Part shown: one piece after another, positions 1 to 8,717 of the stretch | Layout: each line of letters starts with the position of its first letter | Numbering within the stretch: the first letter of the stretch is position 1 | Assembly: GCF_000334155.1 (NCBI RefSeq) | Contig: NZ_ANNK01000089.1 | Coordinates: forward strand, 1-64,000 | Source of the DNA: Halalkalibacterium ligniniphilum | GTDB taxonomy: Bacteria; Bacillota; Bacilli; Bacillales; Bacillaceae_D | Direction of reading: 5' to 3' | Length of the DNA stretch: 64,000 bases | Notes under the pieces: model-generated | Seen by the model: only the letters and a program-made list of their open reading frames with translations | Database searches by the model: none | What the model was told of the DNA's origin: nothing | Translations under genes and position numbers: made by a program

Positions 1-1796
1 AGTATACCCTTGTTTATATCGCTCCTGAGCGGCTTTTTTCACCGGATTTTCATGAAACGTTAAAGAACATTCCTATTTCATTTGTTGCGATTGATGAGGC
101 ACATTGCCTATCACAATGGGGGCATGATTTCAGACCGAGCTATTTAAACATCTCAACCTGGCTTGATGAGCTTTTAGCCAACCCAACTGTGCTTGCGTTA
201 ACTGCTACTGCAACACCACACGTTCAGCAAGATCTATGTGAACGATTAAACATTGATTCTAAAAACGCTGTTGTCACAGGCTTTGAGCGAACAAATTTGC
301 ATTTCTCAATTAAAAAAGGGATCGACAAGCTCCATGCTTTAGAGGATGATATCGGTGCGTTTGTAGATGAGTCTGGGATCATCTATGCGGCAACTCGTAA
401 AGAGGTAGAACACATTTATGAACGATTGAGAGCGAAGGGATTTGCAGTGGGAAAGTATCATGGAGGAATGAGTGAACAGGAACGAACGGAAAATCAGAAC
501 GCGTTTATCAATGACTCGATTTTTATAATGGTAGCAACCAATGCGTTTGGAATGGGGATCAATAAATCAAATGTGAGATATGTGATTCACTATCAGCTAC
601 CTCGTTCAATTGAGGCTTACTATCAGGAAGCAGGGCGAGCTGGAAGGGACGGTGAGCCAAGTGTTTGTATATTATATTATTCCCCTCAGGATCTTAGAGT
701 TCAAACGTTCTTAATTGAACAATCGCACATGGAAGAAGAACGAAAAGAAGGAGAGTATGAAAAGCTTCAACAAATGGCTGCCTATTGTCATACAGAGCAA
801 TGCCTTCAATCCTACATCCTTCAGTATTTTGGCGATGAGCGTGAAATCACATGCAACCGCTGTTCTAGCTGTGAAAATGACCAAGAAGCAATGGATGTTA
901 CAAGAGATGCCCAAATGGTCTTTTCCTGTATAAAGAGGGTAAGGGAGCGTTTTGGGAAGACAATTATTGCCCAAATTTTAACAGGGTCTTCAAATCAAAA
1001 AATAAAACAGCTTAAGCTAGACAGCCTTAGTACATACGGCTTAATGAAGCAACACTCGGCAAAACAGGTGATGCAATTTATTGACTTCCTTCTAGCGGAA
1101 GGATATTTGAAGCTTACAGGAGGAGCTTATCCTACACTCGCTCTGACAGAAAAAGCTGTTCCCAGTTTACTAGGTGAGGCGTCAATTTATCGAAAAGTAG
1201 TACAAGCACCTGTCCGAACCATTGAGCATGATGAAATTTTTACGACTCTTCGCAATCTTCGTAAGCAAATCGCTGAACAAGCAAATGTTCCACCGTATGT
1301 TGTGTTTTCTGATAAAACGTTAAGGGAAATGAGTGAAGTAATCCCTTTGACAACTTCAGAGCTATTAATGATTCATGGTGTCGGGTATCATAAGATTGAA
1401 CGATTCGGTTCGTTATTTTTAAAAGAGCTTCAAACGTTTAAAGATAAAAAGAAAAAGACGCTTACAGCACCACTTCCACAAGGGACAGAGGCTAGAAAAC
1501 CAACTGGAACGGACCAACAGAGCTACCTCCTTTCCGCCAAGCTTTTTAAAGATGGAAAATCAGTAGGTGAAATTGCAGGTGAAAGGGCATTAACAGAAAT
1601 AACGGTCCAAAATCATTTGCTCAAGGCACAGAGAGAAGGACATCCTCTCGATCTAGCGTTGTACGTAGAAGAAGAAAAGCGCAAATTAATCGAAGCCGCT
1701 GCTGAAAAGGTTGGCTCAGAACGACTAAAACCATTGAAAGAGTATTTACCAGACCATATTACGTATGAGGACATTCGTTTTGTGATAGGGAAATAA
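1..1796 (+). CDS. recQ: ATP-dependent DNA helicase RecQ (5' end outside window)
   Basis: Superfamily 2 3'-5' DNA helicase used in recombination and repair. The reading frame is open from base 3, so the start lies upstream; 597 codons are present. The DEAH box ([19 protein letters not shown]) is near visible residue 32, followed by the TATA motif and the second RecA lobe with [11 protein letters not shown]. The RecQ zinc-binding cysteines follow (C..., then CNRCSSC), then a winged helix, an HRDC domain around [14 protein letters not shown], and a C-terminal helix-turn-helix seen in long RecQ proteins. Only the Walker A region is missing, cut off by the window edge. A single gene with no visible operon partner. 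Confidence 0.95.
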   Translation, partial: YTLVYIAPERLFSPDFHETLKNIPISFVAIDEAHCLSQWGHDFRPSYLNISTWLDELLANPTVLALTATATPHVQQDLCERLNIDSKNAVVTGFERTNLHFSIKKGIDKLHALEDDIGAFVDESGIIYAATRKEVEHIYERLRAKGFAVGKYHGGMSEQERTENQNAFINDSIFIMVATNAFGMGINKSNVRYVIHYQLPRSIEAYYQEAGRAGRDGEPSVCILYYSPQDLRVQTFLIEQSHMEEERKEGEYEKLQQMAAYCHTEQCLQSYILQYFGDEREITCNRCSSCENDQEAMDVTRDAQMVFSCIKRVRERFGKTIIAQILTGSSNQKIKQLKLDSLSTYGLMKQHSAKQVMQFIDFLLAEGYLKLTGGAYPTLALTEKAVPSLLGEASIYRKVVQAPVRTIEHDEIFTTLRNLRKQIAEQANVPPYVVFSDKTLREMSEVIPLTTSELLMIHGVGYHKIERFGSLFLKELQTFKDKKKKTLTAPLPQGTEARKPTGTDQQSYLLSAKLFKDGKSVGEIAGERALTEITVQNHLLKAQREGHPLDLALYVEEEKRKLIEAAAEKVGSERLKPLKEYLPDHITYEDIRFVIGK

Positions 1797-1950
1797 ACGT
1801 AGCTTATGACAATTCAGTGTCGATCAAACGAGGGTGGATAAAGATTATGGTATGATTGCTTTAATTGTTTAACAAGCAAAGGCAGCATGTTACGAAGCGT
1901 GCGTGATGAATAATTTTTTTGCTGCCATTGTCTATAAGGAGAAAAGATGT

Positions 1951-2799
1951 ATGAGAAAGATAAAAATTGTAACCGATTCAACCGCTGATCTAACACCGGA
2001 AATGATTGAAAAATACAAGATTCACGTCGTTCCTTTGTCCATTTCAATCGATGGTCAAACGTACATAGACGGTGTCGATTTGACAAAAGCAGAGTTTGCA
2101 AAAAAACTGGTATCGTCTGAGGAGCTTCCAAAGAGCTCGCAACCATCTGTTGGTTCATTTGTTGCGAAGTATGAAGAACTGAGCAGCGATGAGGAGACAG
2201 AAGTACTTTCGATCCATTTAACGGAAGGGATGAGCGGTACGTTTAATGCCGCTCAAACAGCGGCTAAGATGGCAGATGCCAATGTAACCGTCGTAAACTC
2301 AAAATTTATTTCAATCGCTCTTGGGTTTCAAGTTGTGGAAGCAGCGAAACAGGCGGAGCAGGGGGCCACGGTAGCTGATATTGTGCAGCATTTAGAACAA
2401 ATTCAGAAAAACACCTCGCTTTACATCATGGTTGATACGTTAGAGTATTTAGCCAAAGGTGGGAGGATTGGTAGAGGGAGAGCTCTTCTCGGGTCATTAT
2501 TAAAGATTAAACCGATCGCTTCACTTGCAGATGGTGTGTATACCCCTGTTGCGAAGGTGCGTACCCATATGCAAATGATTGAGCTCTTAAAAATCAAATT
2601 TATCGAGGAAACAAAAGAGAAAAACATTCTAGGCGTGGGGATTGCTCATATCGAAGCTGAAGGATTAGCGACAAAGCTTAAGGATGCAATCCAGTCCTTT
2701 TGTAAGGAGACGAGCATCTTTATCACGGAAACGTCCCCGATTATTAGTACTCATACAGGTCCAGGAGCGATTGCCCTTATGTATTATACAGAGTCATAA
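1951..2799 (+). CDS. DegV family fatty-acid-binding protein
   Basis: DegV/FakB-type protein of 282 residues that binds a fatty acid in the cytosol, in some members handing it to a fatty acid kinase. The N-terminus IKIVTDSTADL, the SSQPSVGSF loop and the SGTFNAAQTAA segment are family signatures. I chose the ATG at 1951 because AAGGAGA lies about 9 bases upstream; an in-frame ATG at 1903 would add 16 unconserved residues and has no ribosome site. No kinase partner is adjacent, so which FakB-like role it has is unknown. Confidence 0.9.
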   Translation: MRKIKIVTDSTADLTPEMIEKYKIHVVPLSISIDGQTYIDGVDLTKAEFAKKLVSSEELPKSSQPSVGSFVAKYEELSSDEETEVLSIHLTEGMSGTFNAAQTAAKMADANVTVVNSKFISIALGFQVVEAAKQAEQGATVADIVQHLEQIQKNTSLYIMVDTLEYLAKGGRIGRGRALLGSLLKIKPIASLADGVYTPVAKVRTHMQMIELLKIKFIEETKEKNILGVGIAHIEAEGLATKLKDAIQSFCKETSIFITETSPIISTHTGPGAIALMYYTES

Positions 2800-2964
2800 T
2801 ATTGATAAAGAAGTCTGCATGGGTACAAATTAGCTCAAGTTTAGAGTCTATCGTTTTCTCATTTTCTTAATTGGAAAAGATGAAATGCGTATTGCGGACA
2901 TACAATGTGAGGATTGAGTGAATGCTCGTATCGTCAAATATCATACTTAGAGTCGGTATTTACA

Positions 2965-2993
2965 ATGACAGGCTTCCTTTAAAGAGATATAAT
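2965..2993 (+). promoter_or_regulatory. Candidate sigma-A promoter of the aminotransferase gene
   Basis: ATGACA (2965-2970, one mismatch to TTGACA), a 17-base spacer and a perfect TATAAT (2988-2993), ending 35 bases before the start codon at 3029. Confidence 0.5.
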
Positions 2994-3028
2994 GACTAGT
3001 GACAAAGAGATAAAATCGAGGTGTAAAC

Positions 3029-4210
3029 ATGATCGCGAAGGAAATCGAACAAAATTTAACGCAAAGCTCATGGATTCGTAAAATGTTTGAAGAAGGGCAG
3101 CGTTTAAAAGGGATATATGGGGCTGAGAATGTCTACGACTTTTCATTAGGGAACCCGATAATTGATCCACCTGAAAAATATTTTGAGGCGTTACGAAATT
3201 ATGCAAACAACCCGATACAAGGCGGACACAGCTATATCCCTAATCAAGGCTTGGTTGAAACGAGACAAAAAGTGGCACAGCATTTGACCAATCGGTATGG
3301 TGATATGGGCGTAAGTGAAAAAACGGTAATAATGACGTCTGGAGCGGCAGGAGCGTTAAATGTTGCCTTAAAAAGTATCATAAATCCAGGTGATGAGGTT
3401 GTTATCTTTACACCGTATTTCGTTGAATATAAATTTTATGTAGGTAATGCGAATGGGGAGGCTGTTTACTGTCCATTAGCGCAAGATTTTAGCTTCGATC
3501 TTGAGCTTCTTGAAACAAAGCTCTCAAGTAAAACAAAGGCAATCATTGTTAATAATCCCCATAACCCAACAGGACAATTGCTTCCACAAGAGGATTTAAT
3601 TGCATTCAATCAGCTTCTTCGGCAGAAGGAAGAGGAGCTGGGGACCAGCATTCATGTTCTTTATGACGATCCTTATAGTCAGTTAATTTACGATGGCGAC
3701 GTACCAAATCCTTTTACAGCTATTGATAAGCTATTTTATGTTTCGTCGTTTAGTAAAGATCTTGGTCTTGCTGGCGAACGTTTAGGTTACTTAGCGATTA
3801 GTGAACAGCTTCCCCATGCTGCTAGCTATATGGCCGCTTTTATTTTTGCAAATCGCACATTAGGGTTTGGTAATGCGGGTGTTACCGTTCAACGGATGAT
3901 TAGTCAATTGGATACGCTAACACAGGAACAGCGTGAGTATAAAATGCGCCGTGATGCGATGGTAGAGGTTTTACAAGAAGCAGGCTTTGATTTTGTTTTT
4001 CCGAAGGGCGGATTTTTTATTTTTCCGAAATCTTTAATTGACGATGATACGGAGTTTTGTAAAATTGTAGCAGAGAAATTTCATTTATTGCTCGTTCCAG
4101 GGACAGGGTTTGGTCGATCAGGCCATTTTAGACTTTCCTATAGTGTGCCACTTGAACAGATTAAGCAATCTGCAAATGTGTTCAAACAAGTAAAGGAGTA
4201 TTTTGCTTAA
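3029..4210 (+). CDS. Class I/II PLP-dependent aminotransferase
   Basis: Fold-type I aminotransferase of 393 residues, cytosolic. The glycine-rich substrate loop (DFSLGNPIIDPP), the cofactor-contact NNPHNPTG, the aspartate in YDDPYSQLIY and the Schiff-base lysine in SFSKDLGLAGERLGY (about residue 243) are all present, with the carboxylate-binding arginine near the end (FGRSGHFRLSYS). An intact enzyme is expected. The amino acid substrate cannot be read from the sequence; aspartate/aromatic-type or methionine-type activity is possible. It starts at the ATG after a GAGGTG ribosome site and is followed by a strong terminator, so it is likely monocistronic. Confidence 0.9.
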   Translation: MIAKEIEQNLTQSSWIRKMFEEGQRLKGIYGAENVYDFSLGNPIIDPPEKYFEALRNYANNPIQGGHSYIPNQGLVETRQKVAQHLTNRYGDMGVSEKTVIMTSGAAGALNVALKSIINPGDEVVIFTPYFVEYKFYVGNANGEAVYCPLAQDFSFDLELLETKLSSKTKAIIVNNPHNPTGQLLPQEDLIAFNQLLRQKEEELGTSIHVLYDDPYSQLIYDGDVPNPFTAIDKLFYVSSFSKDLGLAGERLGYLAISEQLPHAASYMAAFIFANRTLGFGNAGVTVQRMISQLDTLTQEQREYKMRRDAMVEVLQEAGFDFVFPKGGFFIFPKSLIDDDTEFCKIVAEKFHLLLVPGTGFGRSGHFRLSYSVPLEQIKQSANVFKQVKEYFA

Positions 4211-4248
4211 TCTAGGCATGAAATAACAAAACCGAATGTAAACAATGT

Positions 4249-4281
4249 TAAAAACCACACGTAAAAAGCGTGTGGTTTTTA
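4249..4281. terminator. Bidirectional Rho-independent terminator
   Basis: Perfect 13-bp stem TAAAAACCACACG / CGTGTGGTTTTTA with T-runs on both strands, between the convergent aminotransferase and DUF3231 genes. Confidence 0.85.
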
Positions 4282-4286
4282 AATGG

Positions 4287-4805
4287 TTAAGCATGGGAAA
4301 GTTCGGGAACGCTCATATGAAGAGGTGGTGGTACTAGCCAACCCTTTTCTTTGTTTATGCGCAAAAGTGCTCCACCTAGTGCTGCCTTTTGGATATGAAA
4401 CTGTCCAAACATTGTTGCAATGTCTTCACGAGTACATTGCCCGATAATTTGACTGCATGTTACGAGTCCAGTTGCAATATCCCGACTGGCAGCCATTGCT
4501 ATTTCAGGGTCGTTAAAGCGAGCCCCTGCAGGAATTGATGCAACATTGGCTTCCGGACGCTCTGGTGGTGAAGGGGGCAAACCAATGCCATTTTCTTTTA
4601 GTAATACCTCGATTTCTTCAATTTCCCGTTTTGATTGATTTATCGAGTTCTCTAAAAACTTTCTAAGATCAACATCACCAGCGTGGTTATAAAACGTCTC
4701 ATAGCCTGCAATCATTGATTTTGCAGCAGAAAGATAGCTCCACGTTGAAAAAACCTCACCATAGTGCATCGGTTCTTGTTTCTGATCGCCGCTTAAAATA
4801 CCCAT
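4287..4805 (-). CDS. DUF3231 family protein
   Basis: A 172-residue helical protein of the DUF3231 family, common in spore formers. Visible features are the N-terminal HYGEVFSTWSYLSAAKSM segment, a central LPPSPPERPEA linker and a C-terminal helix pair ending in GWLVPPPLHM, all typical of the family. Start set at 4805: AAGGGGGAT lies 6-8 bases upstream, whereas the longer frame from 4829 has no ribosome site. Members have been linked to spores or surface proteins, but the function is unproven. Confidence 0.8.
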   Translation of the reverse strand: MGILSGDQKQEPMHYGEVFSTWSYLSAAKSMIAGYETFYNHAGDVDLRKFLENSINQSKREIEEIEVLLKENGIGLPPSPPERPEANVASIPAGARFNDPEIAMAASRDIATGLVTCSQIIGQCTREDIATMFGQFHIQKAALGGALLRINKEKGWLVPPPLHMSVPELSHA

Positions 4806-5069
4806 AATTATCCCCCTTAATATTTGCATGTTAGTATGGTCTCCTTTAATTTCATTTGACCATTTATTATCCTCCCCATCCTACTGCCGTTTTAAGATGA
4901 ACAATAAATTCCATCTTGATGGGACTAATAAAATAAGTTATATAAAAACGTTTAAATAATTTCACGTACTATATTTAATTTAAAGTATAAATTCAAATCA
5001 CTGAGAAAAGGGTAGATATATGGTATCCTCATGTAAAGGGAAATTAATGTAATTAGGAGCGAATGAAGC

Positions 5070-5885
5070 ATGACTGAGTGGCAGCAGCAAGACAAGAAGG
5101 AAAAGAATGAACAGAAAGAGCTACATACAGATAATGAGCCTTCTTTAGAAGACTTTTTGGTTGAAGAGGAAGAAGACGAAAAAGAAATTGCGAAAAAGAA
5201 AAAGCATGCACGAATAAAGCGAATGGTCGCCATTGCAGTGGCTGGATTTCTTATTTTGAACGTGTTTGGTTTGTTGCTTTCATTTTTTAATTTTGATACC
5301 TATCGCTTATGGCAAGCCTCAAATGAATTTTCTGATCATGAACATATTCAAGAAATGAGTGAAGCTGTTGTGACGATTCGAGGTGAGCAGTCAAGGGGGA
5401 CGGGGTTTGCCATTCGTCCAGATGGATTAATTGTAACCAATCATCATGTAATCGACCGCATGCTCTCGATTGTTGTTGCATTTCCAGATGGTCAACTTTT
5501 TGAAGGAGAAGTAGTTGAATCGTATCCCGATATTGATTTAGCCTTCTTAAAAATTGAAGGAGAAGATCTTCCCTTTTTACCATTGAGTGAAACTGCAGGG
5601 CATATAAATGAAAAGATTTATGTAATCGGTAATCCTCTTTCTCAAACGCAAATTGTGAACGATGGAGTCATTTTGGAACAAACGCAAGAACATGATGTGA
5701 TCCAAATTAGTAATCCAATTTATAGTGGGCATAGCGGAAGCCCAGTGCTTAATGATCAAGGAGAAGTTGTTGGAGTGGTATATGCTCGAACGATTCCAGG
5801 TATTGGTTCAGGTGAAGACTCAAGAGGGTTGGCGATTCCAGCAATGGAGGTCTTGGAAAGGTTAGAGGAGCTTAATATAAAATAA
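5070..5885 (+). CDS. Membrane-anchored trypsin-like (S1C) serine protease
   Basis: A 271-residue protease. A very acidic, then lysine-rich N-terminal cytosolic region (about 1-52) precedes one membrane segment (about 53-76, VAIAVAGFLILNVFGLLLSFF) that puts the protease domain outside the cell. The catalytic triad is readable: His in VTNHHVI, Asp in YPDIDLAFLKIE and Ser in GHSGSPV. It resembles HtrA/DegP but lacks the PDZ domain, so substrate delivery must differ. Likely extracytosolic protein quality control. Single gene, start after AGGAGCGAATG at 5056-5066. Confidence 0.88.
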   Translation: MTEWQQQDKKEKNEQKELHTDNEPSLEDFLVEEEEDEKEIAKKKKHARIKRMVAIAVAGFLILNVFGLLLSFFNFDTYRLWQASNEFSDHEHIQEMSEAVVTIRGEQSRGTGFAIRPDGLIVTNHHVIDRMLSIVVAFPDGQLFEGEVVESYPDIDLAFLKIEGEDLPFLPLSETAGHINEKIYVIGNPLSQTQIVNDGVILEQTQEHDVIQISNPIYSGHSGSPVLNDQGEVVGVVYARTIPGIGSGEDSRGLAIPAMEVLERLEELNIK

Positions 5886-5888
5886 GAG

Positions 5889-5916
5889 GAAGTGGGTTGC
5901 ACCTACTTTTCTTTTT
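5889..5916 (+). terminator. Weak terminator after the protease gene
   Basis: Imperfect stem AAGTGGG-TTGCA-CCTACTT followed by TTTCTTTTT. Confidence 0.5.
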
Positions 5917-5984
5917 AAAAGCATGTTATCTCCAGGTGACAGCGACCTGAGGTCACTTCAACTCCTCCTACGAAAGCAAAAACA

Positions 5985-6055
5985 TTTTCTAGTCAGAGTC
6001 TCCAGCGCTTGTCGCGAGTGAACAAGGTGCTTTAGCTTTTCTTGGGAGTGACATT
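5985..6055 (+). repeat. Degenerate Bacillus-type intergenic repeat fragment
   Basis: The stretch CTCCAGCGCTTGTCGCGAGT followed by GAACAAGGTGCTTTAGCTTTTCTT resembles a GC-richer repeat scattered between genes of many Bacillus genomes (CTCCAGCGCC...AAGGCGCTTGCGCTTTTCT, from memory). The rest of 5917-6157 contains no gene I can support. Confidence 0.4.
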
Positions 6056-6173
6056 CTCCATATAGGAGTAAAAAATATTCGGGCTGAAATTTTAATCTTT
6101 ATTCGAATCACCCAATCACATTTAGCGCTTTTAACATAGGGTATCAGTGTAGATGGTGAGGAGGTGAATCGTG

Positions 6174-6266
6174 ATGGATGGAGTCGGGCAATTTGGCGGT
6201 GGCTTTGCCCTCGTCGTCGTGTTGTTTATTTTACTAATTATTGTAGGTTCCGCTTACGTCTGGTAA
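6174..6266 (+). CDS. YjcZ family small sporulation protein
   Basis: A 30-residue protein: a short glycine-rich head (GVGQFGGGF), one hydrophobic helix ([17 protein letters not shown]) and the end VW. This is the standard YjcZ/SscA-like architecture of tiny spore-associated membrane proteins. GAGGAGGTG at 6158-6165 sits about 8 bases before the ATG; a GTG directly before it is an alternative start. It is followed after 31 bases by a second gene of the same type, so the two are probably cotranscribed. Confidence 0.8.
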   Translation: MDGVGQFGGGFALVVVLFILLIIVGSAYVW

Positions 6267-6297
6267 TGTGCCTTGATAAGAAAAGGTGGTGTTAGAC

Positions 6298-6468
6298 ATG
6301 GATTATTCATACGGAGGATACGACTGTGGATACGGGGTCGGTTATGGAGGATACGGTTATGGCTACGGTCCAGTAGCAGGCGCAGGTTATGGAAGAAGTA
6401 ATGTTTTCCTGCTAATCGTGGTGCTTTTCATCCTTCTTATCATCATTGGTGCTTCTTTAAGTTTTTAA
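6298..6468 (+). CDS. YjcZ-like Gly/Tyr-rich small spore protein
   Basis: 56 residues: a glycine-tyrosine-rich N-terminal half with YGGYDCGYG-type repeats (a low-complexity coat-like segment), then a C-terminal membrane helix ([22 protein letters not shown]) as in YjcZ proteins. AGGTGGT ends 7 bases before the ATG at 6298; the in-frame GTGs at 6286/6289 overlap that site and are rejected. A sporulation role is inferred from the family and from its twin upstream. Confidence 0.75.
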   Translation: MDYSYGGYDCGYGVGYGGYGYGYGPVAGAGYGRSNVFLLIVVLFILLIIIGASLSF

Positions 6469-6477
6469 AGCCAACGG

Positions 6478-6508
6478 GATCTCTGTCCAAGAGATCTCTT
6501 TCTTTTTA
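6478..6508 (+). terminator. Terminator of the yjcZ-like pair
   Basis: Stem GATCTCT / AGAGATC with a 5-base loop, followed by TCTTTCTTTTT. Confidence 0.75.
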
Positions 6509-6598
6509 TAAAATTAACTGTCTAACACATAGTAGAAAAAGGAAAACCACCACCTGAATTAATTTGTTATGGCTTGACACTCGAAATTAACATGACCT

Positions 6599-6718
6599 GT
6601 GGTAGGAGAGGGAGAAACGTCTTTTGTCGGACTCGTTACTCTCATTACTTTGACTAGTCTATTTATGCTTGTCTTTCTAATCGGTGGATTAAGATACATC
6701 TCTATAAAAACAGCGTAA
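6599..6718 (+). CDS. Possible 39-residue single-span membrane peptide
   Basis: Open frame from GTG at 6599: a short acidic head (VGEGETSF), a hydrophobic helix (VGLVTLITLTSLFMLVFLIGG) and a basic tail (LRYISIKTA). The composition is that of a real membrane peptide and it ends just before a strong terminator at 6722. Against it, no ribosome site precedes the GTG (the AGGAGAGGG lies inside the frame), so the start is doubtful. A sigma-A-like TTGACA is at 6574-6579. Confidence 0.35.
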   Translation: MVGEGETSFVGLVTLITLTSLFMLVFLIGGLRYISIKTA

Positions 6719-6721
6719 AAT

Positions 6722-6770
6722 AAAAAAACACGTGCCCTTTGAAAAAATCTTTCGGAGCACGTGTTTTTTT
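6722..6770. terminator. Bidirectional terminator with perfect 14-bp stem
   Basis: AAAAAAACACGTGC and its exact reverse complement GCACGTGTTTTTTT flank a 21-base loop, serving the minus-strand hydrolase gene (whose last codons overlap it) and anything transcribed from the left. Confidence 0.8.
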
Positions 6771-7560
6771 ATTTGCTTTGAACGGTAGTATGGGAATAAA
6801 GCAATTGTTCCGTTTTTTCAAAAAGTTCCTCTTCCCATTTGGTGTGGGAGAATGTATGCCCAGCATGTTTAATAAATGATACAGGTACATGATAAGATGG
6901 GTTGTGTTTAGTAAAAGCTGCCGCATAATCAAAAGCGTTCGATGGAGGCACTTCTTTATCATTTTCTCCGTGAAAAATCGCGAAAGCACCTTTGTACGTA
7001 GTGATTGCACGTAAAGGTTGATGCTTCTTTAAATCTTCAAAAAATAAATCGCTTATCCCGAACCCTTGGTAGTCGGTCGTGCCAAAATTCTTTGCTTGTT
7101 CTACTCGTTCGCTTCCAGTAATTCGAGTAATATCCTCGTACGGTCTAGCCACTGGCGACCATAAAATAAGTTGCTTCACTCTTGGATCATTCCCAGCAAC
7201 TAGGCTTGAAATTGCACCACCAAGACTATGACCAATAAGAGTTAATTCTGATTGGTTTTCTTTTAATAAAATATACTCAATCGCGCCTTTTAATTCTTCG
7301 ATTAGCCTAGAAATGGTTACGTCTTTATAATCTCCACTGCTTTCGCCACTCCCGACAAAATCAAATCGCATGACAGTATATCCTTTTTCTGCCAAACGGC
7401 GGGCCGCCTTTACAAATAATCGATGTTCACCGACTTTGCTACCAACAAATCCATGAACAAATACAATAATTGCAGCAGGATGGTTATACTGTTTTGATTT
7501 GTGTATAACTGCAGATAAAATGTCCTCTCTTACCTTAAATGTTACAGACTCTGTCGTCAT
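6769..7560 (-). CDS. Alpha/beta hydrolase
   Basis: Cytosolic hydrolase of 263 residues. The oxyanion-hole region FVHGFVG, the nucleophile elbow GHSLGG (Ser about 114) and the catalytic His in KHAGHTFS near the C-terminus are in the right order, with an Asp in FHGENDKEVPP between them. It most resembles serine aminopeptidase/dienelactone-hydrolase-like esterases; the natural substrate is unknown. ATG at 7560 with GCAGGTG 7 bases upstream. Confidence 0.88.
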   Translation of the reverse strand: MTTESVTFKVREDILSAVIHKSKQYNHPAAIIVFVHGFVGSKVGEHRLFVKAARRLAEKGYTVMRFDFVGSGESSGDYKDVTISRLIEELKGAIEYILLKENQSELTLIGHSLGGAISSLVAGNDPRVKQLILWSPVARPYEDITRITGSERVEQAKNFGTTDYQGFGISDLFFEDLKKHQPLRAITTYKGAFAIFHGENDKEVPPSNAFDYAAAFTKHNPSYHVPVSFIKHAGHTFSHTKWEEELFEKTEQLLYSHTTVQSK

Positions 7561-7704
7561 CTTCTACACCTGCCTTAAAGTTTATAATTCATATAAGTTT
7601 AGTATGGATTAATCATAGCGAAAAATGGTGTGGATTGCAAGTTTTTTATAAAGGAGATCCATAAATAAAAAATTATCGCTTTTAACACCTGTTATATTTA
7701 AAGC

Positions 7705-7731
7705 AAGCCTGTCACAAAATAGGGCAGGCTT
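7705..7731 (-). terminator. Weak terminator of the aldo-keto reductase gene
   Basis: Stem AAGCCTG / CAGGCTT beyond the minus-strand gene; the following run is only partly T-rich. Confidence 0.4.
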
Positions 7732-7744
7732 AATGTAATCCTTA

Positions 7745-8647
7745 TTATGATACGTCATGACCAAGTGAGCTGATCCAAATCTCAAACCATTGCTCTCGTG
7801 TCAGAGAGATTTCTGTTGCTTCAACTGCTTTTTGAATACGTTCTAGTTTACCCGAACCGATGATTGGCATCACTCTTACAGGATGATGCAATAACCACGC
7901 ATAGAGGATTGAATCAATTGATCGAGTGTTTAGTTCCTCTGCTATCTTTGCAAGGGTCTTATTTAATCGTTTTGCTTGTTCGCATTCTTCTTTGAAAATC
8001 CGGCCTCCAGTAAGAGGGGACCAAGCCATTGGCGGCATTCGCTTTTCTAAGCATTTGTCGATGGTGCCATCATGAAAATGTTTAAGCTCTATCACCGATA
8101 GTTCAATTTGATTTGTGACTAGAGGCTCTTGCAAATAAGCACTAAGCATGTCCACTTGTGAGGGTAAAAAATTTGAAACGCCAAATGCTCGAACTTTTCC
8201 TTCTCGCTTTAATTGTGAAAAGACTTCTGCCACTTCAGCCGGATCCATTAATGGATCAGGTCGGTGGAGGAGGAGTACATCTATATAATCTGTACGGAAA
8301 TTCTTTAATGACCGTTCGACCGATTGAATGATGTGCTGTTTGCTCGTATCATAATGCTTTAAACGATGCTCCGGTCTACGATTAGAAACAAGTTTGATGT
8401 CACATTTAGTGACGATTTCCATTTTTGCTCGTAGAGACGGTTTTAATGAAATGGCCTCTCCAAAACGTTCTTCACACTGATAACTCCCATAAATATCAGC
8501 ATGGTCAAAAGTTGTAATGTCAAAATCCATGATTTGTTCAATCAAGAAAAGTAATTCTTCTTTTGTTAGGTTCCAATCCATTAAACGCCATAAGCCATGG
8601 ATCATTTGAGAAAAACTTAATTCCTCTGTTAGTTGTATTCGTTTCAT
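7745..8647 (-). CDS. Aldo/keto reductase (YcsN type)
   Basis: NADPH-dependent aldo-keto reductase of 300 residues. The catalytic tetrad is visible: Asp and Tyr in FDHADIYG, Lys in VTKCDI and His in LLHRPDPLMDP. The N-terminus MIHGLWRLMDW is typical of the YcsN/YdhF branch. The C-terminal cofactor region reads MPIIGSGKLERI. Likely reduces small aldehydes or ketones. Located 70 bases downstream of, and on the same strand as, an MFS pump, and possibly cotranscribed with it. Confidence 0.88.
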   Translation of the reverse strand: MKRIQLTEELSFSQMIHGLWRLMDWNLTKEELLFLIEQIMDFDITTFDHADIYGSYQCEERFGEAISLKPSLRAKMEIVTKCDIKLVSNRRPEHRLKHYDTSKQHIIQSVERSLKNFRTDYIDVLLLHRPDPLMDPAEVAEVFSQLKREGKVRAFGVSNFLPSQVDMLSAYLQEPLVTNQIELSVIELKHFHDGTIDKCLEKRMPPMAWSPLTGGRIFKEECEQAKRLNKTLAKIAEELNTRSIDSILYAWLLHHPVRVMPIIGSGKLERIQKAVEATEISLTREQWFEIWISSLGHDVS

Positions 8648-8717
8648 TTACTAGCCTCCAAATCATTTAAAAAAATCGTGAATAGGTTTTCCAATATCCT
8701 GAGCTTTTAAGAAAGGA

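Noticed and set aside
1903-1950. Upstream extension of the DegV gene
   Set aside because: No ribosome site before 1903 and the added residues are not conserved; the AAGGAGA site fits the start at 1951.
4287-4805. Alternative reading of the DUF3231 protein as a ferritin-like manganese catalase
   Set aside because: No ExxH metal-ligand pattern is visible; the overall sequence fits DUF3231.
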